Part shown: positions 24,052-35,749 of the stretch, piece after piece | Numbering within the stretch: position 1 is the first letter of the stretch | How the letters are laid out: each line of letters begins with the position of its first letter | Assembly (NCBI GenBank): GCA_019614645.1 | Contig: JABWDB010000007.1 | Span: 1,798,001-1,862,000 of the forward strand | DNA from: Stratiolaelaps scimitus | Taxonomy: Eukaryota > Arthropoda > Arachnida > Mesostigmata > Laelapidae | DNA length: 64,000 nt | Reading direction: 5' to 3' | Program-made: the position numbers and the translations under genes | Notes under the pieces: generated by a model | Databases searched by the model: none | The model's input: only the letters and a program-made list of their open reading frames with translations | What the model was told of the DNA's origin: nothing

Positions 24052-26828
24052 ATGGGACGGTCCAAGAATGCTCTTTGGTACTTGTTGGCGTTGTCGATAG
24101 CGTTCGAGCTCGGATGGACCGCGCCAGCGATGAGTACACCGGATTTGCAGAAGCTATCCCCGCAATTCGTACAGTCGCTCACCGAGGCGGTGAAGAAATA
24201 TATCGAGAATCAACGATCCAATGAGCGTACGGGAGCGTTCGACTCGAAACCGGAAGTAGCGGTAAGTCAAATCGCTTGAAGCCACCACATATATTTGAGC
24301 CCGTTCGCCTGAAGGCAGAATTAGAAGATCGTTGATGATTCGTATCTAATGAACACCTGTTGTACGAAGTAGAGAAATGAATGAAGGAACATGTTCACAC
24401 CGGAGGGTTATTTCTAAAGGGTTTGGCTAGAGAGAGAGAGAGACACGTGCAGTGTGTACTGTGCACATCTGCATCGAATCATGAAAAGCCTCAACGGGGA
24501 TGTGAGGACAGAATCTTACGATTAACATCTTGGTCGTTGTTCTCTATGCCCGTCGGTTTACAGGTCGATAGCAGCGGCAGGATATATATTGTATCTGTGG
24601 CGGATTCAGCTCCAGCTATTGACGCTGACCTCGTGACGCCTACATCTAGCTCATCCCCGACAGAGCCGCCTGTTACTCAACCATCGACAAGGGCCCCTAT
24701 CGAGCCAGCTGTAGCAATGATCCTTCAGCATCTCTTGGGCACGTCTACTAAATCTTCGACAACCTCGGAGTCAGTAAGCGGTGTGCCTATCTCTACAAAC
24801 AAAGAAACTCCGGTTCAGCCGACAGCATCGGCGACTTTCGTATCATCAGGTGTGCAAGGACCTACGCTAGCGTCCACAGCAACGTCTCCCCCAGATCCAA
24901 CGCTAACTGACGCATGGTCGGACAAGGCTGGTCTGAACGCCTTTAATGACACGATCCCAAACAGAAACGGCTTCGACGAATCGAACACCTCGATGGCTAC
25001 CCTCATTGACACAATCGCTGCCACAGTGCCCACAGTCGCGGAACAACCACTAAACGGAACGGGGGACGAGCTAAACGCATCGCCTACTTCAAGCATCTCC
25101 ATTCCAAACAATCAAGGAGATTTCCGTCTGCCGGCCCCGGTGGACGACGGTCATGCCGAGAAACCATTAATGTCGCACTCGTTGGCACCCACCAACGGCC
25201 AGTCACCGCCCTCAACTGCCTATTCTGGTGGTTCGTCACCCGTTCGTGGACAATCGGCCATCTCGTCCATGGCCTCACCGTCGTTAGCAGATGCGTCGCC
25301 GGTTCGAGCTGCGCTATCATCAGCAATGGCGTCAGCAGCATCCCCAGCAGGTTCATCATCTAGTGGCGGGGTATCGACCTCAATGGCATCGTCAACTTCA
25401 CCTGCTCCATCACATTCAACGAGTCTATCCCCGTCAATATCGTCATCGTTTTCATCAGCCTCTTCGTCGCCTTCAAATGCTCTATCATCCTCGATGGCTT
25501 CCTCGTATTCAACAGGTGGATGGCCGTCAAGTAGTTTGTCATCAGCTTCGAATGGCCAATCGACCATGATGACAACAAAATCTTCTGCATCTTCGACCAT
25601 TGCGTCACCCGCACATCGTCTAACCACACCAGAAGCCTCAATGTCGTCAGCTGCAGCGAGCGGTTTTTCCTTCTACCCTTCTAGCTCGTCCTCAATGGCC
25701 TCATCGTTTTCGACCTCGCCTTCACAGAGTACGGCGTCCTCAATGACTTCCTCGTCCTCGTCTGCCATAACACCTTCAAATAATCCCTCGTCCTCAGTGA
25801 CCTCATCGTCCTCGGGTTCCAGCTCACCCTCGAACAGTCCACCACCGACCTCTATCACATCGTCGTTCACGCCCGCCTCGTTGGCTTCAAGTGCTTCATC
25901 GTCCTCAATGGCGTCATCGTCTTCGGCTACCTTCCCCGCCTTGAGCAGTTCAGCCGCAATGAGTTCATCGTTCTCGGGCAGCCCGCTGCTCCCGACTGGC
26001 ATGTCATCTTCGATGGCGTCATCGTTCTCAGTTCAGCCACCACCATCTATTCTCTCGTCGCCTTCAATAGCGTTCACTCCATCGGCAGCTTCGTTATCTC
26101 CTTCCGCTGGCTTCTCTTCGTCGATGGCCTCATCGTCATCGGGTTCCGCGTCCCCTTCAAATGCATTCTCATCCTCAATCGCTTCGTCATTCTCAGCTGG
26201 TTTGCCACTCGCAGCAAACCCGGTATCGTCATCGATCGCTTCCTCGTCTTCGAGTACCTCGTCACATCGCGGAGCTGCATCATCTGCTGTGGCCTCATCG
26301 TTACCAGGTGTTTTTCCATCTGGCAGCAGCTTCGCCTCCTCAATCGCCTCGCAGAGCCAAGGTCCGTCGACACCTCCGAGTGGCTCACCATCTCCAATTG
26401 CTTCACCGGCCCAAGGCCAGCCCCAATTACCAAATAGCTTGTCGTCAAGCCCATATTTCCCGTCCTCCTTGACAATTCCCACACCTCCAAACACGTTAAC
26501 CACAGTCACGTTTTCGCCCTCGAACGGCTCGGTGCAGCTTGCAGGTCCTGTTCGATCGCATAGCTTTCCCACTGGAGCCTCTCCAGGTGGGTCGCCATTC
26601 CCAACTTCTTCAATTGGTGCTTCGCAACCATCGACGACCTTTTCGTTTACAATAGCCTCCTCAGCAGCTAACGCAGCAGCGCCAGTGTCGCACGTCATCA
26701 GCTATTCTACTATAAGTGCACGTGCTTCAAATGCCCTCAAGCAAAATGGCACGACAGCTACACCTGAACCCTCGTTGCCTTCAGCAACGCCACCACCACC
26801 AACCTCTCCTCCTCATCAGATCAGATAG
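24052..26828 (+). CDS. secreted Ser/Thr/Ala-rich mucin-like protein, two coding exons
   Basis: Coding exons 24052-24261 and 24564-26828 join in phase 0 (donor GCG|GTAAGT, acceptor TTTACAG|GTC) and give about 824 residues. The first exon encodes a signal peptide (MGRSKNALWYLLALSIAFEL, then GWTAPA) and a short helical segment (SPQFVQSLTEAVKKYIENQR). The second is low complexity: a Thr/Pro/Ser linker, then several hundred residues dominated by Ser, with repeated SSSMASS, SPSNA and ASSFS-like units, and a Pro-rich C-terminus. NxS/T sites are present. The composition suggests heavy O-glycosylation, as in mucins or glue/silk-like coats; function is inferred only. A pyrimidine-rich TTTCAG ends at 24046, just before the ATG, so a 5' UTR intron is likely. 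It heads the cluster of secreted genes but is only distantly similar to the three tandem paralogues downstream. Confidence 0.8.
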
Positions 26829-27124
26829 GTTATGGCTGAAAAATGCGCGCTGGAAATCTCTTCCACAACAAAGCGTCGTAGAGTTAATATACGAACCCCG
26901 TGATAGTAGTCATCCGCCGTCATCCTTATTATCTATTTGACATACTAACCCCGTGAAAGCTTTCCGTCATTGTTACTTTGTGTCTGTTTATTTTTTGTAT
27001 ACTTTTTATATTATATTGTATAGATAAAAGTTCCCATCAATGCATCAACGATGACACAGTCGGCCCGAAAGTCGGCCACAAGAATGTAAATCACATATAT
27101 ATCATCGAATACCGGACTATTGGA

Positions 27125-27130
27125 ATAAAG
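27125..27130 (+). terminator. poly(A) signal for the 24-kb gene
   Basis: AATAAA about 300 bases after the stop codon. Confidence 0.5.
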
Positions 27131-29370
27131 TGATTAATTAAAATAAAAATAAAATGAAAAAATATAGAGTGTTGTTCTATTCTGATTAGAGAGGTCGAGT
27201 TAAATCTGCTAAGAGGAGGAAGTCCTAATCTAGTAAGGACAGTTGCAAATAATTTCGAGCAGCACGAAAGTTAATATGTAGTTCCGAACTAGGGCCCAAG
27301 TCACAACACCTCTAGAAAAAACATTCGTATTAAAAAATAAATAAGTAACGAAAAAACGAAAAATTCCCTCATTCAGCTCGCTTGTTATTAAGATATAGCC
27401 AAATCAGTTCACGATGTAACAAACTTTAGTCATTGTCATTGCATTCATTTCGATAAGTCTCACTAATTGCCGAAGTCTTTCACACCGGTAAATCAGCGGA
27501 ATAATTTCGTTTCAAGAGTTTCGCGGAAGTTTAGCGAAATTCGCTGAGGCTCTAGAGGGGAACAGTCTCAGATTGCAGATGATGATCCACAGGAGCGTCC
27601 TTTCACGAAGACATGATTTACCAGCACGGACGTGGGCTTGAGATGTAAGTGTGAGCTATTTAGTAAAAAGTTGTCTGGGAATAAGGTCTGATCAACAGCA
27701 TTCGCTTGTATTTTGATTTAAAAAAAAAACTACAAATGTAACAGATTTATGACGAAGTTACTAAAAGGTAACATTAAAGCTTTATTGGTTTATTAAAGGA
27801 GCTGCAATTTTACAATGCTTAAGCTCTCTTACATGTCACGCAGCGAGTGTTTTTTTCTTTTCTACCAACTGGAAGGCACTGTGAACTTAGAGACACCTGT
27901 GCAGCGGTCTCCAGGATAGCTGAGACGCTTGTGGTACTTGTCCGCTGTTGAATGTTACGGGTTTGGCCCTGTAAATGTAATTGAAATTACAGTGCCGGGA
28001 TACTTAGCACTACATATACAAAAGAAGCCGATAGTAATGACGGTTACGGGGATTGGGCGCGCTCTATTGAGATTACTCCACAACTCAACACTGAGTTTCA
28101 CACATAGTGTCATGAAGGAGATTTCGCATCCTAACGTATTATGTAAATTCATTATTTATTCGTACGGCATTGTGTTATATTACATATCTAGGTAGCAAAA
28201 GAAATCGTACAGCATTGAAAACGTTAACAATAATATAACGTGTAGGGGGGTCCGCTCGTGTAAAGAGGGCACATACTCTCCTTAGAATAAACATGCTTGG
28301 GATTGTTGACGGACCAGGGATTGGGTCAGTGAGATTGATCGAGTGCATTCTTCAGCGTGATGATATCTGCCGCAAACACTATTGCAATATTTACATAAAC
28401 AGTTCGAGTTGGGCTCGTGGCAGCCGACTGTCCTATATGTGACACGACGAAAACCGTGTATTGCAAAAGGAGTTTCAATGTGTCTGTTCGTTCTGAGTGC
28501 TCCTCTCCCTTCCTTTTATCGTTGGTCATCGACGTAACAATCGTACGTAACGTTCCGGTTCGATATCTGTCCATCTTCCATGGCATCTGGCTGGCCATCT
28601 TTCTTTCTCATATCCCAATTGATTTCTGAGCCAGCTGGCGTCACTGGTAGCTTAACACGACACCTCAGATCTTCAACAACTAATGTCGAGTGAGGCCTGC
28701 ATTCCTAACATACAGTAGCCGGGCAATATTAGAAGTAGAAGGAAACAGATTTCACTGACCTCTAGGCACTCGAAGAGCATCAAAGCATGGACTTAAAGCA
28801 AGGGCGAAGTCCAGCTCTGCGATCGCTCTCTAAATTCCGCTCGGTAAAACGAACTTCTGCGCGTCCCTTCAACGCGAGTACAACGATAGGGGCATGATGA
28901 TACAGATTAGAACTTTCTATGGAATCATCTTGTATCACCAATAGGTGGAAAGTTTGGCTGGTCAAATTTTGAGGGCTCGGACAGCGTCGCCAAGCATTGA
29001 ATACGAAGTATTAACATTTTAGAAGAACAATGTTTTCAGTTTCAAAATCAAGCTTATTTTCGGAACTGCAATATAATACGCTTTAGTTATCGATAAAATA
29101 TCAAGATAAAATAAAAATAAATAAAAATAAAATAAAAAGGGGGTTTTTTTGCACCCCAGCTCACGCTGATACTAGAAACATTGCATATATGAACAATCAA
29201 TGAGTTGAAAACTGCGAAATGAATCTACTCGAAAGTAAATATGATCGTACGGTTGACGTTAGTGAAAGCGGAACACCATAAAATGGAAGACCTGTTATAC
29301 AGCCCGTATAGAGAAAAGGACGATACAGTAGAACACACTGTATAATATATAGATATAAAAACAATATATA
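27131..29370. other. intergenic
   Basis: AT-rich DNA with an A run near 27720, the tail repeat at 27783-27840, and a G/T homopolymer pair at about 29138-29150. No gene was recognised on either strand. Confidence 0.45.
27783..27840 (-). repeat. copy of the shared SINE/LINE tail motif
   Basis: On the minus strand GTGACAT, GAGAGCTTAAGCATTGTAAA, TTGCAGCTCC and AATAAACC align with the tail at 14.97 kb and, more distantly, with those at 11.84 and 53.06 kb. Confidence 0.65.
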
Positions 29371-29372
29371 TA

Positions 29373-29518
29373 TCGCGCGCTGGCTCTTTCCTCCTGCAGC
29401 GCCTGTCCCTCGCTGTGCAGAGAGGCAATGCCATCGCCTTCCTCGGGACATTGTCGTCCTCACCCCCCCCATACCCCCATAATCCCTAGAAATTCCGAAC
29501 TACTGTATGTTTGAATAA
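29373..29518 (+). mobile_element. 5'-truncated LINE 3' end (copy of the 55-kb element)
   Basis: GC-rich sequence that is almost identical over about 145 bases to the end of the element at 54.4-55.3 kb (starting at GCGCGCTGGCTCTTTCCTCC and running through the CCCC run and AATCCCTAGAAATTCCGA). Only the last part of the protein is present. Truncation from the 5' side with a fixed 3' end is the mark of target-primed reverse transcription. Confidence 0.85.
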
Positions 29519-29558
29519 ATCTATAATCATATTTCGCCAAGATATATATATATATAAT

Positions 29559-30060
29559 TTTGACACGGGAGATGAAAAATGGATCGTCTACGATAATGTC
29601 CAACGCAAAAAGTAGTGGTTAGAACCAGGATTCATGGCCATAAGGCGATGCTGTTCATTTGGTGGGCTCAGAAGGGGTTCTCTACTATGAATATCTTCAA
29701 CATTTCCAAACGGTGAACGCGGACAACTCAGCAAAGCAAGTAGAGACATTGACAGGGAACGGCCGTTGGAGGGACAAAGGACGGCGGAAAGTGATAGTGC
29801 TCGTGTTGTTTTGGCAACCCGTCGTGTTGTAACTGATTGAACTTGGTTGGGAAACTTCTGCCGCATACGGCGTAGACATTGCTCCATCATATTACACCAC
29901 ATGCTCAGGTACATGGAACAGGGCCTGCGAAGGAAGCACTTCAAGACGGAAGCAGACGTCCGAAATTGGCTAAATGGTCCTCCGTAACGAGATGCCCCGC
30001 GATCCACATGATGTCTTATAGGTGGTCGAGGGTCACACTATATTCACTCAATGTTCGCTC
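29559..30060 (+). pseudogene. mariner transposase relic
   Basis: The plus strand reads TGDEKWIVYDNVQRKK, a stop, then WLEPG, which is the diagnostic mariner transposase block with its second catalytic Asp region. After it come KAMLFIWWAQKG, then in another frame VLYYEYLQHFQTVNAD, and later MLRYMEQGLRRKHFKTEADV followed by RNWLNG, which matches the mariner C-terminal region. Frameshifts and stops make it inactive. The N-terminal DNA-binding half and terminal inverted repeats were not found. It is sandwiched between two truncated copies of the same LINE. Confidence 0.82.
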
Positions 30061-30137
30061 ATTCTTTCAAAAGATATATCAATTCAAAATGAGTAAAAAA
30101 TGGAAATTATTTATGTTGCGACCGAATATTAATGAAA

Positions 30138-30357
30138 AAGACCACGGCCCTCTCACTGCGAACTTCCTCGAGGGGGTCTACCATAGGTTGATCCGCGCCA
30201 CCGGGGACAAGCGCGCTGGCTCTTTCCTCCTGCAGCGCCTGTCCCTCGCTGTGCAGAGAGGCAATGCCATCGCCTTCCTCGGGACATTGTCGTCCTCACC
30301 CCCCCTCCCCCCCACCCCTATAATCCCTAGAAATTCCGACCTACTGTATGTTTGAAT
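30138..30357 (+). mobile_element. 5'-truncated LINE 3' end, second copy
   Basis: About 220 bases that differ from the 55.1-55.3 kb sequence at only a handful of positions. The encoded stretch is GPLTANFLEGVYHRLIRATG and onward to the Pro-rich end. It is longer at its 5' side than the 29.4-kb copy but shares the same 3' end. Confidence 0.88.
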
Positions 30358-30362
30358 GAAAA

Positions 30363-30365
<3 letters not shown>

Positions 30366-30396
<31 letters not shown>
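30366..30396. repeat. (TA)n microsatellite
   Basis: TA tract directly behind the truncated LINE copy. It may be its degenerate tail or its target. Confidence 0.85.
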
Positions 30397-30398
<2 letters not shown>

Positions 30399-30779
30399 TG
30401 CCACACAGGGACAGACGTGCTGGCAGACATCAGAAAGGCTTTCAGCTGAATAGTGAAAAAATACAAGATCGCTTTCCCTCTATCTACTGATGTGTGTCTG
30501 CAGGAACGTGCATACATTATATATATATATATACATAGTATGCCTCATCGGTAATTAACAAAACAAGCATGTCAAAAACTAAACTTAAAAATTTGATTAT
30601 AAAAAGTGACGCCGATGTTATGAAAGATCTACACACCACAAACTTCGATTTGTTTATTGGTTAGCTGTACATGCTACAAGTAATGCATGTTGTCAATCCT
30701 GTGTGGCAGTATACAAACAGGCTCCATCCCCAAAAATAAGTCACTCCCCAAAATATTAGGCGATGGTGGCTTTGAAGAC

Positions 30780-30920
30780 CAGAGGACAACGATTCGATTA
30801 GTTTAGGAGAGAATGATTTGCATATTTGGGCGAGACGAAGAGAGTCCCTTTCCACAATTGGCGCCAGATTCTCGTTAAAAAGATGGACTCCGAGCATGTC
30901 CTCGTAACATTGTTGGTGTT
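30780..30920 (+). promoter_or_regulatory. conserved upstream block of tandem mucin-like gene 1
   Basis: Contains GAGAGTCCCTTTCCACAATT, then GGCGCCAGAT and ACTCCGAGCATGTCCTCGTA, shared with the blocks at 35.75-36.07 and 43.43-43.75 kb. Here it is about 120 bases closer to the ATG, because the segment 3' of it has been lost or replaced. It probably holds promoter and 5' UTR sequence. Confidence 0.5.
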
Positions 30921-31021
30921 ATCGGAACTTGACGCACAATCCTGAGTGTCCGTGCAGAATTCACTCACTGCTGTAGGCGTTCTCTCATATACTCAAGGAG
31001 AAGGTCTAAGCCGCTTGAGGG

Positions 31022-33409
31022 ATGGCTTCTCAAACGAAGACAAGAGTTACTGGCCGTTGGTATCAGTTGGTGCTAGTGCTATCGATATCATGTGGTATGG
31101 TAACGTCCGCGCCGTTATTGGCTCGTAGTGCTGTTCCGCCGTCAATTGCAGCGGCACCTGCCCACGTTTCGGCTCCCTCAACTGAGCCAACTCCTTCCAA
31201 CTCTACAGCCTCTGTTGACACAGTGCCAACGTCACTACAGCCAACTGCAGCTGGTGCAGACGCTTCTCCGACAACGGCGAATCAAACCCTTAGTACTATA
31301 TCTTCAACTACCGCTGCGCCTGTAGTAACAACAGCATTGCCTACAATGTCGAGTCTGGTGACACAAATTTCGGGGGTCCCAACAACTCCTCCGGTGACTA
31401 CCGCTGCTTCCGCGACGAGCACTCCTGCCCCGCTGGCCACCTCCAATAACTATCCGGCGAAATTGGGTTCGACAGTAGCCGCTAGTGGTTCCTCTGCGGC
31501 AGTGTCATCCCCGAACGGGTCATCATCTGCCTCATCGTCTTCGGCGGCGGCGTCAGGGTCTGGTGATGGTTCGGCCTCGAGCGCATCATCGTCAAGCGCC
31601 GCAGCTGCCTCGGACAGTTCCTCGGCGGCGGCAGCAGCTGCTTCATCATCCTCAGGGAGCTCTTCGGCTCCGAGCTTGTCAGCAGCAGGGGCTTCGTCGG
31701 CTGTGGAAGCCCGCGCAGCCTTGAGTACATCGTCGTCAGCATCGTCATCCAGTGTTGCGACTACGTCGAGCGGTCCATCCTCTTCAAGTTCTTCAGCAAC
31801 CTCAAGTGCGGCTTCTTCGTCCGGGACTCCTGTCTCTTCAGTGGCATCTTCTGCCGCGGGATCATCAGCGTCCTTAACTGGCTCGAGTGCTGCCTCGTCT
31901 GCAGGAGCCTCGGCTGGACTAAGTTTCCCTTCTCCCTCAACTACCAAAAATCCATCGACTACCACAGTTCCCCCGACTACCACAGCACCCCCAACTACCC
32001 CAGCTCCCTCAACTACCTCAGCTCCCTCAACTGCCTCAGTGCCTTCAACTGTCTCGCCATCCTCCGGCGATTCAGTGTCCCCCAGGGTCCTATCGTCTTC
32101 GAGTTCTTCCTCAGCCTCAAGTGCGGCTTCTTCTTCAGGCACTCCTGTTTCGCCAGTGGCATCTTCTGCCGCGGGGGCATCGGCGTTCTTAACTGGCTCG
32201 AGTACTGGCTCGTCTGCAGGAGCCTCGGCTGGACTAAGTTTCCCATCTCCCTCAACTACCAAAAATCCATCGACTACCACAGTTCCCCCGACTACCACAG
32301 CACCCCCAACTACCCCAGCTCCCTCAACTACCCCATCTCCCTCAACTGCCTCAGTGCCTTCAACTGTCTCGCCATCCTCCGGCGATTCAGTGTCCCCCAG
32401 GGTCCTATCGTCTTCGAGTTCTTCCTCAGCCTCAAGTGCGGCTTCTTCTTCAGGCACTCCTGTTTCGCCGGTGGCATCTTCTGCCGCGGGGGCATCGGCG
32501 TTCTTAACTGGCTCGAGTACTGGCTCGTCTGCAGGAGCCTCGGCTGGACTAAGTTTCCCATCTCACTGGATTAGCCCAGCTTCATCGACCACTCCAGCTC
32601 CCTTAAGTACCACAGCTCCCTCGACTACCACCGCTACCTCAACTACCGTAGCTCCAGCAACCACGCCAGCTCCATCGACTACACCAGCTCCATCGACTAC
32701 ATCAGCTCCATCAACCACGCCAGCTCCATCGACTACACCAGCTCCATCAACTACACCATCTCCATCAACCACGCCAGCTCCATCGACTACACCAGCTCCA
32801 TCAACCACGCCAGCTCCGTCGACTACCACAGCTACCTCAACTACCGCAGCTCCATCAACCACGCCAGCTTCCTCGAGTACTGCAGCTCCATCAACCACGC
32901 CAGCTTCCTCGAGTACGGCAGCTCCATCAACCACGCCAGCTTCCTCGAGTACGGCAGCTCCATCAACCACGCCAGCTCCCTCGACTACCACAGCTCCATC
33001 GACTACACCAGCTTCCTCGACTACCACAGCTCCAACGAATATCCCAGTCCCTTCAATTGTTCCGCCTTCCTTCAGCGCTATACTATTTTCTTCAAGTATT
33101 TCGTCGGCCTCAGGGGGTTTATCTTTTCGTAATCGTCCAACGACCTTAAACGCGTCGTCATCCTCAGATGCTTCATCAAGTGGCCCATCTGAATCAAAAC
33201 TCACATCAACTTCACAAGCCCTTGCTTCGTCCACCGGGCCATCTTCACTGAGTTCACAATCGTCCTCAGATGCTTCCGCTACCTCGAGCGGTCTGTCTTC
33301 CTTAACCTCATCATCATCTTCAAAGATTTCATCTACTTCTGCTGGGGGAATCATATTATACAATTCATCGGCTTCCGATGCAACGGCATCCCAGAACAAA
33401 ACCCCGTAA
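31022..33409 (+). CDS. secreted mucin-like protein, tandem paralogue 1 (795 aa)
   Basis: One uninterrupted frame from an ATG to TAA. Residues 1-30 form a basic N-region, a hydrophobic core (YQLVLVLSISCGMV) and a TSA|P-type cleavage site. The mature part is nearly all Ser, Thr, Ala, Pro, Gly and Val. It has a conserved N-terminal Thr/Pro segment with NST and NQT glycosylation sequons, an Ala/Ser block, two near-identical 105-residue repeats (31918-32547), a run of APSTTP-type hexapeptides (about 32640-33040) and a Ser-rich C-terminus. The first 180 residues are almost identical to those of the genes at 36.07 and 43.75 kb. The likely role is a heavily O-glycosylated secreted coat, mucus or glue protein (inferred). 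No second exon is needed. Poly(A) signals lie 235-250 bases downstream. Confidence 0.85.
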   Translation: MASQTKTRVTGRWYQLVLVLSISCGMVTSAPLLARSAVPPSIAAAPAHVSAPSTEPTPSNSTASVDTVPTSLQPTAAGADASPTTANQTLSTISSTTAAPVVTTALPTMSSLVTQISGVPTTPPVTTAASATSTPAPLATSNNYPAKLGSTVAASGSSAAVSSPNGSSSASSSSAAASGSGDGSASSASSSSAAAASDSSSAAAAAASSSSGSSSAPSLSAAGASSAVEARAALSTSSSASSSSVATTSSGPSSSSSSATSSAASSSGTPVSSVASSAAGSSASLTGSSAASSAGASAGLSFPSPSTTKNPSTTTVPPTTTAPPTTPAPSTTSAPSTASVPSTVSPSSGDSVSPRVLSSSSSSSASSAASSSGTPVSPVASSAAGASAFLTGSSTGSSAGASAGLSFPSPSTTKNPSTTTVPPTTTAPPTTPAPSTTPSPSTASVPSTVSPSSGDSVSPRVLSSSSSSSASSAASSSGTPVSPVASSAAGASAFLTGSSTGSSAGASAGLSFPSHWISPASSTTPAPLSTTAPSTTTATSTTVAPATTPAPSTTPAPSTTSAPSTTPAPSTTPAPSTTPSPSTTPAPSTTPAPSTTPAPSTTTATSTTAAPSTTPASSSTAAPSTTPASSSTAAPSTTPASSSTAAPSTTPAPSTTTAPSTTPASSTTTAPTNIPVPSIVPPSFSAILFSSSISSASGGLSFRNRPTTLNASSSSDASSSGPSESKLTSTSQALASSTGPSSLSSQSSSDASATSSGLSSLTSSSSSKISSTSAGGIILYNSSASDATASQNKTP
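31918..32547 (+). repeat. two tandem 315-bp (105-aa) repeats
   Basis: The marker ACTAAG recurs at 31918, 32233 and 32548, exactly 315 bases apart. The two units are nearly identical and are related to the 369-bp units of the next gene. Confidence 0.9.
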
Positions 33410-33643
33410 GGTGGCTCGCCTTTGAGTTGCCCCTTTATTTATTCTGCGAAAAACGGATCGATCAGATCTAAACTGAATGTGGTCCAACAAATGATAGCAA
33501 CGGAAGCAAAACAAAGATTTCGAAATCCATTGAAGTCAAGGGAAGACCATGATGAGTTACAGCTGTATATAACTAAGTCAAATTAAAATGGCGACACTAA
33601 TCATTGCCCTAAGGCATGACAACTATGACTCTGTAAATATAAT

Positions 33644-33662
33644 AATAAAATGTAACAATAAA
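33644..33662 (+). terminator. poly(A) signals of mucin-like gene 1
   Basis: AATAAA at 33644-33649 and again at 33657-33662. The surrounding ATGTAACAATAAATTCA is also found after the 36-kb gene. Confidence 0.55.
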
Positions 33663-35527
33663 TTCAAATTCACAAATACGAACTATATTTATTAATTAAA
33701 GCAAGTGGTTATTTTACTGTTAGCTGGCATCAAAAACGTCTAGATACTCTAAAGCAAAACTTTTATAACAACTCCGTCAGTCAAGGGTTTTTTCTTTGTG
33801 ATTAAGCAGTTGGAGTCGTGTTTGTATTGCAAAAATAAAAACATTGCACCATATATATATATATATCCAGCAAACCATTCAACTCATAAGAAATCCTTAG
33901 GTTTAGGGGTGATCCTCTGTTGTTAGATTGGTCTTTCACCTTAGACCTGATACGATATGTTCGGGATAATAGACAATGCGCAAGGAAATCTGAGCCCCTT
34001 GAAGCAAATATTGATATTGGGCGTCAGACAGGACGAACATTGCTAAACATGCTATCATTTAATTGATTTTAGAAGTAGATGCTCATTCTGGGGCTGACCA
34101 ATCCGCTCAATCAATGTATCAACATATTTTTGGTCGTAGTTCAGCGAATAGCAGTATACGTGCATACATCGGGCTGATAATTAAAACACCGTTACTTTGA
34201 GGCACAACACGAGTCACTTGTTTGTTCTTCTTCACTCATACAGACGATGAGGCCGACCTGCCCCAATTAGTCTCTCCCCGCAAAGTATTCCCGCCTGTTC
34301 CCTCGGATTAGCTGCAATTCATCTCGAGACAAGCTCTCTCTTCCCCGTCGTTCTTGGCCTATGTCCAGGAGGCCTGTGCGGGAGCTTTCTAAAGATCTAG
34401 ACGTACATCTGTATCTGGCCTGACTTTCAGCCTTAAACATTTCACAGCGTCCACGGTATTGCTTTTAGCATTGCTTCGTAAGATGGAGCCCCTTTCAATG
34501 CAAATGTGCAAACGGCGGAGATTGAACCCGTGCACGTACGCGTCTCCTCCGATCGTAAGGCGCACGGGAATACACTGCGCCTCTGGACTCGACAACTCAG
34601 TCCATGTGTTTCGTTTGAGTCGAAATAAAATGTAGTATTATTCTATATTTTTTAAAAGGAAGTGATATTTCAGGGTTGATTTTTAAATAATGGTTAGAAA
34701 GGTTTCCTTTTGACAACCTTTCAGCCCCTTAATAAGGGCGAATCGTACTGTATCTGAATGACATGCATATAGGAATAAGCCATATAGGTAGCGTGAGTCG
34801 TGAGCCTACGGTGCGGACAACATATGCACATAATTAAGAAACGACATTTTGCTTAACTGTTTTTCCTTAGGGTTAACTTACAATTCATCCTACGTTAGCC
34901 TACTTTTGCCCCTCCGCTGAATATTGGAGATAGTGGTAGCAGGTATATCGAGCTTCAGGATAAGTATGGTACATGATAAACTCGACGAATTTATTTGCAA
35001 ACAAACACTTTATTTCAAACATTAGTAAGAATGCGTAACGTCATCTAAGGCACGGACAAAAAATACACAAAATCTATGTATACGTGCGATGATCCATGTC
35101 GTGATTCGCATAGCGGGCGAGTGGCTATCTACAGAAACAGGTCCATTCAGCAAACGTTGTCGGTCAATGAATTTCGATGAAATATTCCTATTGTTTCCGG
35201 TCGACATCTCTATTATGATAGACGTGAGGACTCAGGATAATACTATATATAGAACGATCTATCTTAATTTACCGTTCGGGAAAGGCACACACTCCTCTGA
35301 TCTTTCAAACAATGTGTTCCAAAAATTACTCTCTTTCGTAAAGCTTACCTAACCGTCATATGTTAACTTTGCATTTTGTATCGAGTGACTGTATGCTAAA
35401 TGAAGCTCCCTGTATGCTAAATTAGCAAGCTAAAATGAAAACGTAGCTACAATCTAAAGGTCTCATTGAAGACCTAAACAATGCAAGCAATACACTATGA
35501 TGACCCCCCGACTCTGTTTATTGTTGC
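33663..35527. other. duplicated 3' flank, intergenic
   Basis: Parts of this segment align with the flank of the next gene (34.09-34.27 with 40.69-40.89 kb; 34.59-34.86 with 41.70-42.01 kb), for example around GAGGCACAACAC and GAGGCCGACCTGCC. A SINE lies within it at 34395-34605. No gene was recognised. Confidence 0.55.
34395..34605 (-). mobile_element. tRNA-derived SINE
   Basis: On the minus strand an A-box-like AGGCGCAGTGTA, then a B-box-like GGGTTCAATCTCC, then a body with TACGAAGCAATGCTAAAAGC and ACCGTGGACG. The order and spacing match the plus-strand copy at 41005-41180. The tRNA-like head and unrelated body are typical of SINEs. Confidence 0.65.
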
Positions 35528-35720
35528 AGGAAAGGGTTTTTTTGTGTTAGGTTGCGAAAATGCTGATTAGATGCTGAATGCTTCTGATACCACTCGTATG
35601 GGTCTCGGCTGATCGAAGGTCAATTCTGCTTGCGAATGAATTGGTTCAGCATCGAAACCCTCAATGTGATCTGCGAAATCTCTCTCCCATGGTCCCATAA
35701 AGAAACCAGAGGACGCTGAG
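35528..35720. repeat. segmental duplication block (copy 1)
   Basis: Starts AGGAAAGGGTTTTTTTGTGT and includes GCTGATTAGATGCTGA and a CGAATGAATTGG segment. Related copies lie at about 42.70-42.85 kb and 47.22-47.37 kb. Confidence 0.6.
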
Positions 35721-35749
35721 ACCAGAAGCTTAGGAGAGAATCGTGTGCA

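Noticed and set aside
29879..30355. 158-codon plus-strand ORF
   Set aside because: It is a chance fusion of a shifted mariner frame, spacer DNA and the truncated LINE end.
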